Assembly: GCA_900548285.1 (NCBI GenBank)
Contig: URKE01000005.1
Coordinates: forward strand, 1 to 60,746
Length of the DNA: 60,746 nucleotides
Source of the DNA: an uncultured Eubacteriales bacterium
GTDB taxonomy: Bacteria > Bacillota > Clostridia > Christensenellales > Borkfalkiaceae
Direction of reading: 5' to 3'
Position 1 is the stretch's first letter. Every line of letters begins with the position of its first letter. Made by a program: the position numbers and the translations under genes. The notes beneath the pieces were generated by a model, which had not been told where the DNA came from, made no database searches, and worked only from the letters and a program-made list of their open reading frames with translations. This document shows, in pieces, positions 25,985-34,419 of this stretch.

Positions 25985-26800
25985 ATGTTGTATTTCGTTT
26001 CAACGCCCGTGGGGAATCTCAAAGATATTTCGCTCAGGGCGCTTGAAGTTTTAAAATCCGTCGACGTTATCGCTTGCGAAGATACGCGCACGTCGCTGAA
26101 ACTGCTCAATCATTACGAGATAAAAAAGCCGCTCGTCGCTTATCATAAGTTCAACGAAACGGTTGCGGCGGAAAAGATTATCCGCGACCTTAAAGACGGG
26201 AAAAACGTTGCGCTCATAACCGACGCGGGGACGCCCGTCGTTTCCGATCCAGGCAACGTGCTCACTAAATTATTGCGTGAAGAGGGCGTTGATTACACCG
26301 TTATTCCCGGCGCGACGGCATTTGTTCCCGCGCTTATTCTTTCCGGACTCGACGCGCAAAGGTTCGCGTTCATAGGTTTTTTACCGGGCAAAAAAAAGGA
26401 CAGAGAAGAACTTCTCGCCCGATATAAAAATCTCGATATGACCTTGATTTTTTATTCTGCCCCGCACGACCTTTTCGATGATCTCGCCTCGCTTTTCGAT
26501 GCGTTCGGCGCAAGGAAAGCCGCCGTTTGCAAGGAAATAACCAAACTTCACGAGGGTGCGGAAAGGATAACTCTGGGCGACACGCTCGCCGCGCAGGAGC
26601 CGAAAGGCGAATACGTTATCGTTGTCGAGGGAGGCGAAACGGAGGAGAGCGAACTTCTCGCGCTTTCCGTCGAAGATCATATAAAACATTATATGAAGAG
26701 CGGAATGGATAAAAAAGAGGCGATGAAAGCCGTCGCAAAGGACAGAAACATATCGAAATCGGAAGTTTATAAGTATTCCGTCGGTATTGAAAATAATTAG
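25985..26800 (+). CDS. rsmI: 16S rRNA (cytidine1402-2'-O)-methyltransferase
   Basis: A 271-aa SAM-dependent tetrapyrrole-methylase-fold enzyme modifying C1402 in the decoding centre. It begins MLYFVSTPVGNLKDISLRAL and contains CEDTRTSLKLLNHY, LITDAGTPVVSDPG and the VIPGATAFVPALILSG motif, all typical of RsmI. GAGGAATGGT precedes the ATG. Confidence 0.95.
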   Translation: MLYFVSTPVGNLKDISLRALEVLKSVDVIACEDTRTSLKLLNHYEIKKPLVAYHKFNETVAAEKIIRDLKDGKNVALITDAGTPVVSDPGNVLTKLLREEGVDYTVIPGATAFVPALILSGLDAQRFAFIGFLPGKKKDREELLARYKNLDMTLIFYSAPHDLFDDLASLFDAFGARKAAVCKEITKLHEGAERITLGDTLAAQEPKGEYVIVVEGGETEESELLALSVEDHIKHYMKSGMDKKEAMKAVAKDRNISKSEVYKYSVGIENN

Positions 26801-26824
26801 TAAGAAAAAATGCGCCGCCGGGGC

Positions 26825-26853
26825 TTGTAATTTATTATTTTTTATGATATAAT
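26825..26853 (+). promoter_or_regulatory. Promoter of the LRR lipoprotein gene
   Basis: TTGTAA (26,825-26,830), a 17-bp spacer and a perfect TATAAT (26,848-26,853), 29 nt before the ATG at 26,883. Confidence 0.8.
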
Positions 26854-26882
26854 GAAATAAATTAATAATATCGGGGTATGAT

Positions 26883-27563
26883 ATGAAAAAAATATTTTCG
26901 ATTTTGTTTTGCGTTGCGATAATTCTCACGGGGCTTTGCTCGTGTTTATCGAGCGGTATGCCCGTTACGGACGACAAGTATTTCACTTTCACCGAATACG
27001 AGGACGGCTATGCGATTGCCGCCGCCACGCTTGCCGAATATCCGAAGAATATTAAACTTCCCGCCGAGCATAACGGCAAAAAAGTCATCGCGGTTAAAAG
27101 CGAGGGATTTAAAAATTGCCAAAATCTCGAAAAGGTCGTTATCCCCGCCGGCTATAAACTGATCGGCGACGGAGCGTTCGAGGGACTTAAGAATCTTCAC
27201 AACGTCAGTATTTCCGACATAAAAGACGAGGGTTCTCTTACCGTTGGGTACAGAGCGTTTGCCGATTGCGTTGCGCTCACCGAGGTTTCTTTCGGAAAAG
27301 CGGTTAAAAACGTCGGGGCTTATGCGTTCAAGAATACGAGAATTCTTCGCGTGGAATTTTCCGCAGTCGAAACTCTTGGAGATTACGCGTTTAAAGATTG
27401 CGTTTCGCTTACTTACGTTTACATTCCCGAAACTCTGAAGGCAGGCGGAATCGGAAAAGAAGCGCCGTTTTACGGCTGCAAGGACGACGTGGATTTCGTT
27501 ATTCACGAACACGCGAAACTCAATGCCGTAACGGTTGCGGTTCTCACCGGAAGCCAACAGTAA
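26883..27563 (+). CDS. BspA-type leucine-rich-repeat lipoprotein
   Basis: A 226-aa predicted surface lipoprotein: a signal peptide with a Cys-containing lipobox (L-C-S-C, Cys21), then four BspA/LRR_5-type repeats recognisable from GDGAFEGLKNLHNVSI, GYRAFADCVALTEVSF, GAYAFKNTRILRVEF and GDYAFKDCVSLTYVYI. Such proteins are common on gut and oral bacteria and are thought to bind host or bacterial ligands; no ligand can be named here. The unit has its own promoter and terminator. Confidence 0.85.
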   Translation: MKKIFSILFCVAIILTGLCSCLSSGMPVTDDKYFTFTEYEDGYAIAAATLAEYPKNIKLPAEHNGKKVIAVKSEGFKNCQNLEKVVIPAGYKLIGDGAFEGLKNLHNVSISDIKDEGSLTVGYRAFADCVALTEVSFGKAVKNVGAYAFKNTRILRVEFSAVETLGDYAFKDCVSLTYVYIPETLKAGGIGKEAPFYGCKDDVDFVIHEHAKLNAVTVAVLTGSQQ

Positions 27564-27595
27564 AATTCGGCTAAGTTGGACAAAAAAATAAAATT

Positions 27596-27620
27596 ATGCC
27601 GCGTTTTCGCGGCATTTTTT
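27596..27620 (+). terminator. Intrinsic terminator of the LRR lipoprotein gene
   Basis: An 8-bp stem (ATGCCGCG/CGCGGCAT) with a TTTT loop and a following run of T. Confidence 0.9.
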
Positions 27621-27704
27621 AAACGTATGCCGGACAAGATTAAAACGAACCGTGGTCTGACAGCGAATTTTTGACTAATACGACTGAAACACACGAGGTG
27701 AATT

Positions 27705-28286
27705 ATGGATTATGATTTTTTTGCTTACTTATCGAGAATGAAATACATCAAACGCTGGGCGCTGATGCACTCCACAACCGAAGAGAATATTATGGAGCAT
27801 AGTTTGCAGGTTGCTGAAATTGCTCACGCTATCGCGCTTATCAAAAACAAAATGTTCGGCGGCGCGGTGGACGAATATAAGGTTATGTGTCTTGCCGTTT
27901 ATCACGAGGCGAGCGAGGTTATCACGGGCGATCTGCCAACGCCCATCAAATATTTCAACTCTCAGATAAACACGGCGTATAAGGATCTGGAAAACCTTGC
28001 GTCGGAAAAACTTATCGGAAAATTACCCGAGGAATTAAAGCCTTACTACAGAGAATTTATCCTTGCGGATAAGAATTGCGAGGAGTATAAAATTATGAAA
28101 GCCGCCGACAGAATCGCCGCTTATATCAAATGCGTTGAGGAAGTGAAGAGCGGAAATAAGGAATTTTTAAAGGCAAGGGACAGCATAGGCAAAGATATCC
28201 GCGCCATAAACGACAAAGCCGTTAAGTATTTCGTTGCGAAAATTCTGCCGAGTTTTGAAAAGACTCTGGACGAACTCGAACTTTAA
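27705..28286 (+). CDS. HD-domain 5'-deoxynucleotidase, YfbR family
   Basis: A 193-aa HD-superfamily phosphohydrolase resembling E. coli YfbR, which dephosphorylates deoxynucleoside 5'-monophosphates. Metal-binding motifs are visible: His in RWALMHSTTEENIMEHSLQV, HEASEV (the His-Asp equivalent is His-Glu) and TGDLPTPIKY, and an Asp late in AADRIAAYIK. CACGAGGTGAATT precedes the ATG. Confidence 0.9.
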   Translation: MDYDFFAYLSRMKYIKRWALMHSTTEENIMEHSLQVAEIAHAIALIKNKMFGGAVDEYKVMCLAVYHEASEVITGDLPTPIKYFNSQINTAYKDLENLASEKLIGKLPEELKPYYREFILADKNCEEYKIMKAADRIAAYIKCVEEVKSGNKEFLKARDSIGKDIRAINDKAVKYFVAKILPSFEKTLDELEL

Positions 28287-28308
28287 TACTTAACGTACTT
28301 AATTAAAG

Positions 28309-28379
28309 AGAACTCGCTTATCCCGGCAGACCGATCCTATCGGATGACCTGTCAGGTCAGGTGAGTTCTTTTATTTTTT
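28309..28379 (+). ncRNA. Candidate structured RNA or complex terminator (three-way junction plus U-tract)
   Basis: AGAACTCGC (28,309-28,317) pairs with GTGAGTTCT (28,361-28,369), 9 bp with one G-U. It encloses two hairpins: CCGA/TCGG (28,331-28,343) and GACCT/AGGTC (28,346-28,358). A T-rich tail follows (28,370-28,379). It stands 23 nt after the YfbR stop and surely can terminate that transcript. The junction fold is more than a terminator needs, but no known RNA class is recognised. Confidence 0.5.
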
Positions 28380-28429
28380 CTGATATTATTTTTGGTCGGC
28401 ACTCGGGCAAACATAAAACGAATATTAAA

Positions 28430-28461
28430 GGGCGGGGACGAATTTTCATTCGTCCCCGCCC
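28430..28461 (-). terminator. Terminator of the 939-aa surface protein gene
   Basis: A perfect 13-bp stem (arms 28,430-28,442 and 28,449-28,461). On the minus strand it is followed by CTTTAATATT. It lies 47 nt after the stop codon of the minus-strand gene. Confidence 0.75.
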
Positions 28462-28507
28462 GATTTAACTATAACTTATCGAACAAAATAGTTATTTAGT
28501 TTCCGGC

Positions 28508-31327
28508 TTATTCGCCTTTATCGTCCTTTTCGCCGTTTTCTTCGGAATCGTCGCCGTAATCGTAAGCCTCGTCGGTTGCGTCGGGCGCTTCAACGTTGTT
28601 CTTGTTCAGGTTCTTTCCGTTGCCGGCATATCTCTTCGATTTGTCGTAACCCTTGACGTAATAACCTTCTTTTCTGGACTTTTTGCTCTTCTTATTCTTG
28701 GTCGACATACGAATGATAACCGCAACGAGAGCCGCGATAAGAACGACCGCGATGATTATCGAAATAATCTGGAGCCATGCGTAACTTGCCGTCGAAGTCG
28801 AACCGGACGAAGTGCTGTCGCTCGTCGATTCGCTTGAAGATTCGTTGGCGTCGCTTTCGATAACGTAGGTTATGCAATCGATCGTGTCGTAACGATAGAG
28901 CATAACGACTTTGGTCGTTTCTTCGCTGCCGTCGTTTTTAAGATATCCGTAAGCGACGACCGTGTCGGTCGTGACGTCCTTTCTGACGTTGCCGTCGTCG
29001 TCCTTTAAGGGGTTTTTACCTTTTTTCGCGTCGGATTCGCTCTTGTAGTATTTAACAACTTTGTCGTGAGTAGCGGTTTTTTCAAACGTGTAATAGTCGG
29101 GATCGAAAGCGTCGGCGAGCGAATCATAATCGTTAGCCGCGGAATAGGTCGCGCCTTTGTTGGCTTTGCCGATAAGCATCGAACCTTCGCCCTCGAAACC
29201 GAACTGAAGTTCAAAGTCTTTCGCTTCGTTGCCGGTTCTTACGATGAACGTAACGGTAGTGTAGCCGTCGCCGCCCTTCTTGCTTGCGGCGGTGACTTCG
29301 GTCTGCATAACGTAGTCCACCTTGTTTTCGGTGAATTTCGCAACGCCGCCCACTTTGTCTACGTTCGCGATGTCATAGTCGTAAAGTCTTACGAACGCCT
29401 TGCCGCTGAGAACTCTGAGTTTAACGCTGAAACTGTAAACGCTGTTCGCGGGAACCGTTACGGGGAGATTGTTGGAAGTAGCGCGGATGAAATATCCGGT
29501 TTTGGAGTAAAGCGCGATGGCTTGTACTTCTTTGTTTCCGTTCGGGTAGTACGCCTTGTAATCCGCTTTGAGCGCTGCAAGCGCGGCGTTGAGCGCGGAG
29601 TTGTAACTATACGCGCTGTTGACGAGGAACGCTTTGTTGTTTTCGTCTGCGGTAGCGCCTCCCTTATATGCGCCGCCTGTGATCTGAGTAAGACCTACTT
29701 CGTAACCCTTATAACGTCCTTCGGCGTCCTTGGTCGAAGAAGGATCGTACATAGCGTCGTTGGTGTTGACGTCGTAACTGTCGTTCGCGGTATCGTCGTC
29801 TTTGTCTTCCGACGTATCGCTGTTGTAGTCGCCGAGCAGAGTAACTTTCGTGCCGTTGTTCGATGTGTCCGCCGCGTCGAATTCTTCTTCGGTGAGCGTA
29901 ACGATCTTGAAATCTTTGAAGATTGCCTTACCTACGGGGAAGTCGGTATTTGTGGAAGATTCAGCCGTAGGACCGAACGTGATTTTGAGAGAGTACGTCA
30001 GATCGCTTCCGTCGTTGGCTCTGTTGGTGGTGAGGTAAATAGCGTATCTCACGTCCTTGCCGTCGGTGGCGAAACTGTCGAATCCGCCGTTTTCCTTGCC
30101 GTTATCCATAACTTTTACGGATGCGTTCTTGGAATAACTCTTAGCGTCCACGTTGGCGGTGAAGGAAACCATCACGCCCTTGTAATCGGTGGTCGCGTCC
30201 TTGTCGGTATTGACGTATTTTTTAAGATTGAAATCTACCGTAGTGTAGGAATAAGACGAACCGTATTCTCTTCCGGTTTTGGAGAAGTCGATTGTGAGAG
30301 CGCCGTTTTCGGGAGCGCCGACTTCATAACCTTCGTTGTCGTTTTTGTTGTTGAGGTTGAATTTGTTGAATGCGCCCGCGCCGCCGGCGAGAACGTCGTC
30401 AGCCTGAGTCGCTTTCGCGAAATCCGCTTTAACAACGGAAGCGTCTTTTTTAGCGGCGTCTACCGTTAAAAAGTTCTTTTCGGTTTTCTTGGTATTGTCG
30501 TCGTTGTAAAGTTTAACGGTTTCGGTTGCAGTCGCTTCGTCGTATTTGCCGTTGTCGAGTTTTTCCATCTTAACGTCGTCGAAGTAAGCGGTTCCGGAGC
30601 AGCCTCTGAGTTTGTTGTCGCTGTTGCCGTGACCGAAGCCGAGAACTACCTGATATTTGGTTGCGGCGATGTTGCTCGGTCTGAGATAGATCGAGTACAT
30701 TTTCCATTCGCCCTTGGTATCGATGTTGTCGATAATGGTGGAATCGATAGTCGTTCCGACGGTGTTTCTCACTTCGATATACGCGCCCGTGTCGAGAGCG
30801 GCGTTGCCGTCCACGTATTTACCGGCGACGTTGTCGGTGCGGACGTAAACAGTGAGAAGATAATCCGCGCCGTATTCCGCCGTGACGGTAGTGGAAGAAA
30901 CGACGTACTGAGCCGCGCCGTCGCCGTCGGAGTTGACGTTGTTGGCAAGCATAAGAACTTTCTTGTGGTCGTCGCCTTCTCCGCGATGAACTTTTTTATA
31001 ATCGGGATAATCATCGCTGGTAGTATCGATTATTCCGGAAGATTTCGTCGTTCCGTAAGAGGTTCTCGTCCATTTTACGCTCGAAGAAACGGAATAAGGA
31101 TATTTCGTCGTGGAATCGGGAATGTGGTATTCAAAATTCCCGTTTGCGATCATCTGCTCGTCTTTAACTTCGTCTTTTACGGATTCGCTTTCGGATTCCG
31201 ATTCCGAAGTCGATTCGCTCGAAGAGTTTCCGCAGGAAGACGCGAAACAGAAAACGAGCGAGAGAACGAGCGCCGTTAAAAGCATGATGAACGCTTTAAA
31301 GTTAAACTTGTTCTGAGTTTTGTTCAT
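28508..31327 (-). CDS. Large surface lipoprotein with C-terminal membrane span
   Basis: I do not recognise the function. The 939-aa product starts with a signal peptide ending F-A-S-S-C (Cys32), then a Ser/Glu-rich linker. A long region follows with alternating beta-rich segments, including ANGNFEYHI and KGEWKMYSIYLRP, which resemble carbohydrate-binding-module-like beta-sandwich folds. Next come a Ser/Thr-rich stretch, one hydrophobic span at about 851-873, a Lys-rich stop-transfer sequence and a roughly 65-residue acidic tail. AGAAAGGTGACTT precedes the ATG. The start FASSCGN and the late membrane span are shared with the 1,321-aa protein at 16,642. Long readings on the opposite strand are shadows. 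Confidence 0.8.
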   Translation of the reverse strand: MNKTQNKFNFKAFIMLLTALVLSLVFCFASSCGNSSSESTSESESESESVKDEVKDEQMIANGNFEYHIPDSTTKYPYSVSSSVKWTRTSYGTTKSSGIIDTTSDDYPDYKKVHRGEGDDHKKVLMLANNVNSDGDGAAQYVVSSTTVTAEYGADYLLTVYVRTDNVAGKYVDGNAALDTGAYIEVRNTVGTTIDSTIIDNIDTKGEWKMYSIYLRPSNIAATKYQVVLGFGHGNSDNKLRGCSGTAYFDDVKMEKLDNGKYDEATATETVKLYNDDNTKKTEKNFLTVDAAKKDASVVKADFAKATQADDVLAGGAGAFNKFNLNNKNDNEGYEVGAPENGALTIDFSKTGREYGSSYSYTTVDFNLKKYVNTDKDATTDYKGVMVSFTANVDAKSYSKNASVKVMDNGKENGGFDSFATDGKDVRYAIYLTTNRANDGSDLTYSLKITFGPTAESSTNTDFPVGKAIFKDFKIVTLTEEEFDAADTSNNGTKVTLLGDYNSDTSEDKDDDTANDSYDVNTNDAMYDPSSTKDAEGRYKGYEVGLTQITGGAYKGGATADENNKAFLVNSAYSYNSALNAALAALKADYKAYYPNGNKEVQAIALYSKTGYFIRATSNNLPVTVPANSVYSFSVKLRVLSGKAFVRLYDYDIANVDKVGGVAKFTENKVDYVMQTEVTAASKKGGDGYTTVTFIVRTGNEAKDFELQFGFEGEGSMLIGKANKGATYSAANDYDSLADAFDPDYYTFEKTATHDKVVKYYKSESDAKKGKNPLKDDDGNVRKDVTTDTVVAYGYLKNDGSEETTKVVMLYRYDTIDCITYVIESDANESSSESTSDSTSSGSTSTASYAWLQIISIIIAVVLIAALVAVIIRMSTKNKKSKKSRKEGYYVKGYDKSKRYAGNGKNLNKNNVEAPDATDEAYDYGDDSEENGEKDDKGE

Positions 31328-31726
31328 AAGTCACCTTTCTGAAGTTATTAGTTTGTCCGATTCGACGCGAGTTCAAACGTAATTTCCGTTTCCGCCCGAC
31401 GTTCTTCCTTTTACGCCGGACGTTTCGTTTCCGTTAAGTTTCCGCGCGCGTTTTACCGGACGCACCCGTATAATAAGGCTGAATTTCTTCATCGTTATTT
31501 CGTCGCTGCCGAAGGATAACGCGGGGGATTGCTTTTGCCGCAAATAATCCCGGCGAAGAATAAAAACCTATACTCGTTCATTATACATTATTTAACTGAA
31601 AATTGCAATGAATATGCGACGATTATAAAAATTTTTTGTAATTTATCTTTAAAAATTTTCTTCCGTGTCAATAATAAATCCGATGCAACGATTACGCGGC
31701 TCGGAAGCGGTTGCAGGGGAGCGGAA
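31328..31726. other. Intergenic region between divergent genes
   Basis: About 400 bases without a gene. It holds the minus-strand promoter at 31,580-31,608 and, for the minus gene, a 250-nt leader with no clear structure. A frame open from 31,529 toward the TauE/SafE gene is not translated in its first part, judging by the ribosome binding site at the internal TTG 31,727. I see nothing else. Confidence 0.6.
31580..31608 (-). promoter_or_regulatory. Promoter of the 939-aa surface protein gene
   Basis: On the minus strand TTGCAA (31,608-31,603), a 17-bp spacer and TATAAT (31,585-31,580), about 250 nt before the start codon. Confidence 0.75.
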
Positions 31727-32095
31727 TTGACTGACGAATTCAAAAAGAAACTTTATCTTATTTTAACGGGCGTCGTAACGGGCGCGGCTAACGGTTTTTT
31801 CGGCGGCGGAGGCGGAATGATCGTCGTGCCGTTGCTTACGTTTTTGCTTAAAACGGAAACAAAAAAGGCTCACGCCACCGCAATCGCGATAATTTTGCCG
31901 ATTTCGGTCGTCAGCGCGATGGTATATTTTTTCAAAGGCAGTTTTGATTTTTCCGCGGGAATACCGTCGGGGATAGGCGTGGTCGCAGGAGGAATCGCGG
32001 GGGCGTGGCTGCTCGGCAAACTCTCGTCGAAACTCATAACGCGTATTTTCGCCGTCGTTATGCTTGCCGCCGGCATAAAACTATTGTTCTTTTAA
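31727..32095 (+). CDS. Half-size TauE/SafE (DUF81) membrane protein, first of a pair
   Basis: From the TTG at 31,727 (behind CAGGGGAGCGGAA) the product is 122 aa with three to four membrane spans. The Gly-rich motif NGFFGGGGGMIVVPLLTFLL at the N-terminus is the family signature. Normal TauE/SafE anion exporters are about 250 aa and contain two such halves. The second half is the next gene, 17 nt downstream, so the two probably assemble as a heterodimer. Substrate is unknown (sulfite, sulfoacetate or other organic anions in the family). Confidence 0.82.
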   Translation: MTDEFKKKLYLILTGVVTGAANGFFGGGGGMIVVPLLTFLLKTETKKAHATAIAIILPISVVSAMVYFFKGSFDFSAGIPSGIGVVAGGIAGAWLLGKLSSKLITRIFAVVMLAAGIKLLFF

Positions 32096-32112
32096 GGAGT
32101 TGAACAATCTTT

Positions 32113-32502
32113 ATGTGGAGAATTATTTTGTTGGTTCTGGCGGGTATTGCCGCGGGCGCGCTCGGAGGAATGGGTATGGGCGGCGGAACGATACTTATTC
32201 CCGTTCTCACGATTTTTTTCGACGTGGAGCAGAAGCAGGCCCAGGCGATAAACCTCGTCGCGTTCATACCTATGGCGATAGCGTCGCTTATAGTTCACGT
32301 GAAAAACAAAAGGGTGGAAACGAAAGGTATTCTGTGGATAATCATTCCCGCAACGGTTTTATCGCTTGCGGGGAGTATGGTCGCTCAGGCGATTAACGGA
32401 GAAATCCTCAAACGCATTTTCGGCGGTTTTTTGTTGCTTTTGTCCGTGGCGCAGTTTTTTTCGGAAGAGATAAACGAAAAACTTTCCGGAATCGGCAAAT
32501 AG
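32113..32502 (+). CDS. Half-size TauE/SafE (DUF81) membrane protein, second of a pair
   Basis: This 129-aa protein has three to four membrane spans and its own family signature, GALGGMGMGGGTILIPVLTI, then KQAQAINLVAFIPMAIASL. It begins 17 nt after the previous half, with AAGGAGTTGAACAATCTTT before the ATG. The two genes differ in sequence, so this is a split pair and not a simple duplication. Confidence 0.83.
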   Translation: MWRIILLVLAGIAAGALGGMGMGGGTILIPVLTIFFDVEQKQAQAINLVAFIPMAIASLIVHVKNKRVETKGILWIIIPATVLSLAGSMVAQAINGEILKRIFGGFLLLLSVAQFFSEEINEKLSGIGK

Positions 32503-32612
32503 CCCGTTTCCGCTTGAAGCGATGCCTGTGAAAGTCGGCCGCAGACAATTTTCGCAGACAATTTTCATTGATTTTTCGCAAAAAGCACCTTATATTGATT
32601 GATATATTTGCA

Positions 32613-32643
32613 AATTGCACAATATGTGGGGAAAATTGCACAA
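32613..32643. promoter_or_regulatory. Two AATTGCACAA direct repeats, candidate operator
   Basis: AATTGCACAA occurs at 32,613-32,622 and 32,634-32,643, 21 bp apart centre to centre (two helical turns), in the AT-rich region before the Ppx/GppA gene. The spacing suits two protein dimers or one tetramer on one DNA face. No regulator can be assigned. Confidence 0.35.
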
Positions 32644-32791
32644 ATATAGCAAAACCCCCTTTTCAAATCGATAAATATATGTTAATATACAGTAGTAAAT
32701 ACAGAATATTAACGGTAAAACGGAATATTCGGAACAGACGTTTTGTATTTTGTATGGTTTGTATTTGATTTAAATTATTGGAGTTACGAAA

Positions 32792-34306
32792 TTGGAAAAA
32801 ATAGGTATTATCGACTTAGGCTCGAACACTGCAAGGCTCGTGATAGTTGAAATGCTCGGCGACGGGCATTTTATTGTTATAGATCAACTTAAAGAGAGCG
32901 TAAGGCTCGGCAAAGATATGGAAAGGGACGGGTTTTTAAAGCCGCAGAGAATCGCGGAAACACTTAAAACTCTCAAAATGTTCCGCAAACTTTGCGACGC
33001 TTACGGCATCGAGAAGATTATAGCCGTGGCTACGGCGGCGGTGAGAAGAGCGAAAAACCAGCGCAGTTTCCTCGACGAAGTGGCTACCACCTGCGGAATC
33101 AAACTTCGCGTTCTCACGGCGGACGAAGAAGCGACTTACGTTTATAAAGGCGTAATCAACACGATGGATATTCCCAAGGGGCTTATTCTCGAAATCGGCG
33201 GCGGTTCGACAAAAATCGTTCAGTATAACAGAAAAAATCTTCTTCACTACGAAACCCTTCCTTTCGGCGCGGTTACGCTCACCGAACTTTTCCAGAACGA
33301 CGGAATTTCGCCCGCGGAACAGGCGGCTAAGATAGAGGAATTCTTCACCGAACAGTTGAAGAAAATCGAATGGCTCAAAGAAGTAGACCCCGAAACGCAG
33401 ATGATAGGCGTCGGCGGCTCGTTCAGAAGCCTTTGCAAACTCAGCAAGATGATGAAGAAGAGTCCGCTCAATACGGTACATAATTATCGTATAAACGTTG
33501 ACGAATTCAATAATCTTTACGATATGCTCAAAGTTCTCGATCTTGACAAAAAGAAGAGAATAAAAGGCATTTCGTCCTCCCGCGCGGACATTCTGCCCAG
33601 CGCGCTCGCCGCGATAAGCAGTTTCGTGAAATATATGAACTATCAGCAGATGGTTATTTCCGGCTGCGGACTGAGAGAAGGCATTATGTTCAATTACGCA
33701 ATGCCGATAACTATCGAAAAGCCGATAAGCGACGTTCTCACTTACAGTTTGCAGACGCTCGTGAGGTTCTATAACTGCAATCAGAAACACGTCGAACACG
33801 TGGTGAATCTTTCGGTTCAACTTTTCAAACAACTTCGCGTGTTGCATAAATTCCCGAGACAGTATCTGAAAATTCTCAAAGTCGTGGCGATGCTTCACGA
33901 TTCCGGGGCTTCGATTAAATACTACAATTACGAGAAGCACACGGCGTATATAATTCTCAACGCGAGCATTTACGGGCTTACGACGAGAGAAATGGTAATG
34001 GCTTCGCTCGTGGCGGCGGTTCACGCCAACGACGACGTTAATATGAGCGATTTCGTTCGTTACAAAGCCTACGTTTCCGAAGAGGACGTGGACGCTATCA
34101 GAAAACTCGGAATCATGCTCAGAATTGCGGAAAGTCTTGACAGAAGCATGTCGTCCTGCGTCGTTTCGCTCAACTGCGACGTGCTCGGCGATTCCGTGAT
34201 AATGAAAACGGAAGTGGAAGGCGACGCGTCGCTCGAAATTAAGGACGCGCTCAACGCGTACTCCGATTTCAGAAGAATATTCCACAAAAACCTTGAAATT
34301 CTTTGA
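32792..34306 (+). CDS. Ppx/GppA family exopolyphosphatase / guanosine pentaphosphatase
   Basis: A 504-aa ASKHA-fold phosphatase. The phosphate-binding motifs DLGSNTARL (residues 7-15) and LEIGGGSTKIV are present. The C-terminal half carries an HD-type region (VVAMLHDSGASIKYYNYEKH). Members hydrolyse polyphosphate or pppGpp; which applies here cannot be read from sequence. The start is a TTG at 32,792, eight bases after TTGGAG. It converges on inorganic pyrophosphatase, also a phosphate-releasing enzyme. Confidence 0.9.
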   Translation: MEKIGIIDLGSNTARLVIVEMLGDGHFIVIDQLKESVRLGKDMERDGFLKPQRIAETLKTLKMFRKLCDAYGIEKIIAVATAAVRRAKNQRSFLDEVATTCGIKLRVLTADEEATYVYKGVINTMDIPKGLILEIGGGSTKIVQYNRKNLLHYETLPFGAVTLTELFQNDGISPAEQAAKIEEFFTEQLKKIEWLKEVDPETQMIGVGGSFRSLCKLSKMMKKSPLNTVHNYRINVDEFNNLYDMLKVLDLDKKKRIKGISSSRADILPSALAAISSFVKYMNYQQMVISGCGLREGIMFNYAMPITIEKPISDVLTYSLQTLVRFYNCNQKHVEHVVNLSVQLFKQLRVLHKFPRQYLKILKVVAMLHDSGASIKYYNYEKHTAYIILNASIYGLTTREMVMASLVAAVHANDDVNMSDFVRYKAYVSEEDVDAIRKLGIMLRIAESLDRSMSSCVVSLNCDVLGDSVIMKTEVEGDASLEIKDALNAYSDFRRIFHKNLEIL

Positions 34307-34333
34307 TAATTATTGCATAAAAAACGTGTATAA

Positions 34334-34370
34334 AAAACGCGCCGCGGAGATTGTTCCGCGGCGCGTTTTA
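34334..34370. terminator. Bidirectional terminator between Ppx/GppA and ppa
   Basis: A perfect 15-bp stem (arms 34,334-34,348 and 34,355-34,369) flanked by A-runs on the left and T-runs on the right, so it works in both directions. Confidence 0.9.
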
Positions 34371-34419
34371 AGTTTTAAATATAAGCCTATAAGTCGATTA
34401 ATCGCTTATTTTATTCCGA

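Noticed and set aside
29066..30469. Plus-strand frame of 467 aa inside the 939-aa gene
   Set aside because: Val/Arg/Phe-rich shadow without a start site; the minus frame has signal peptide, linker, span, promoter and terminator.
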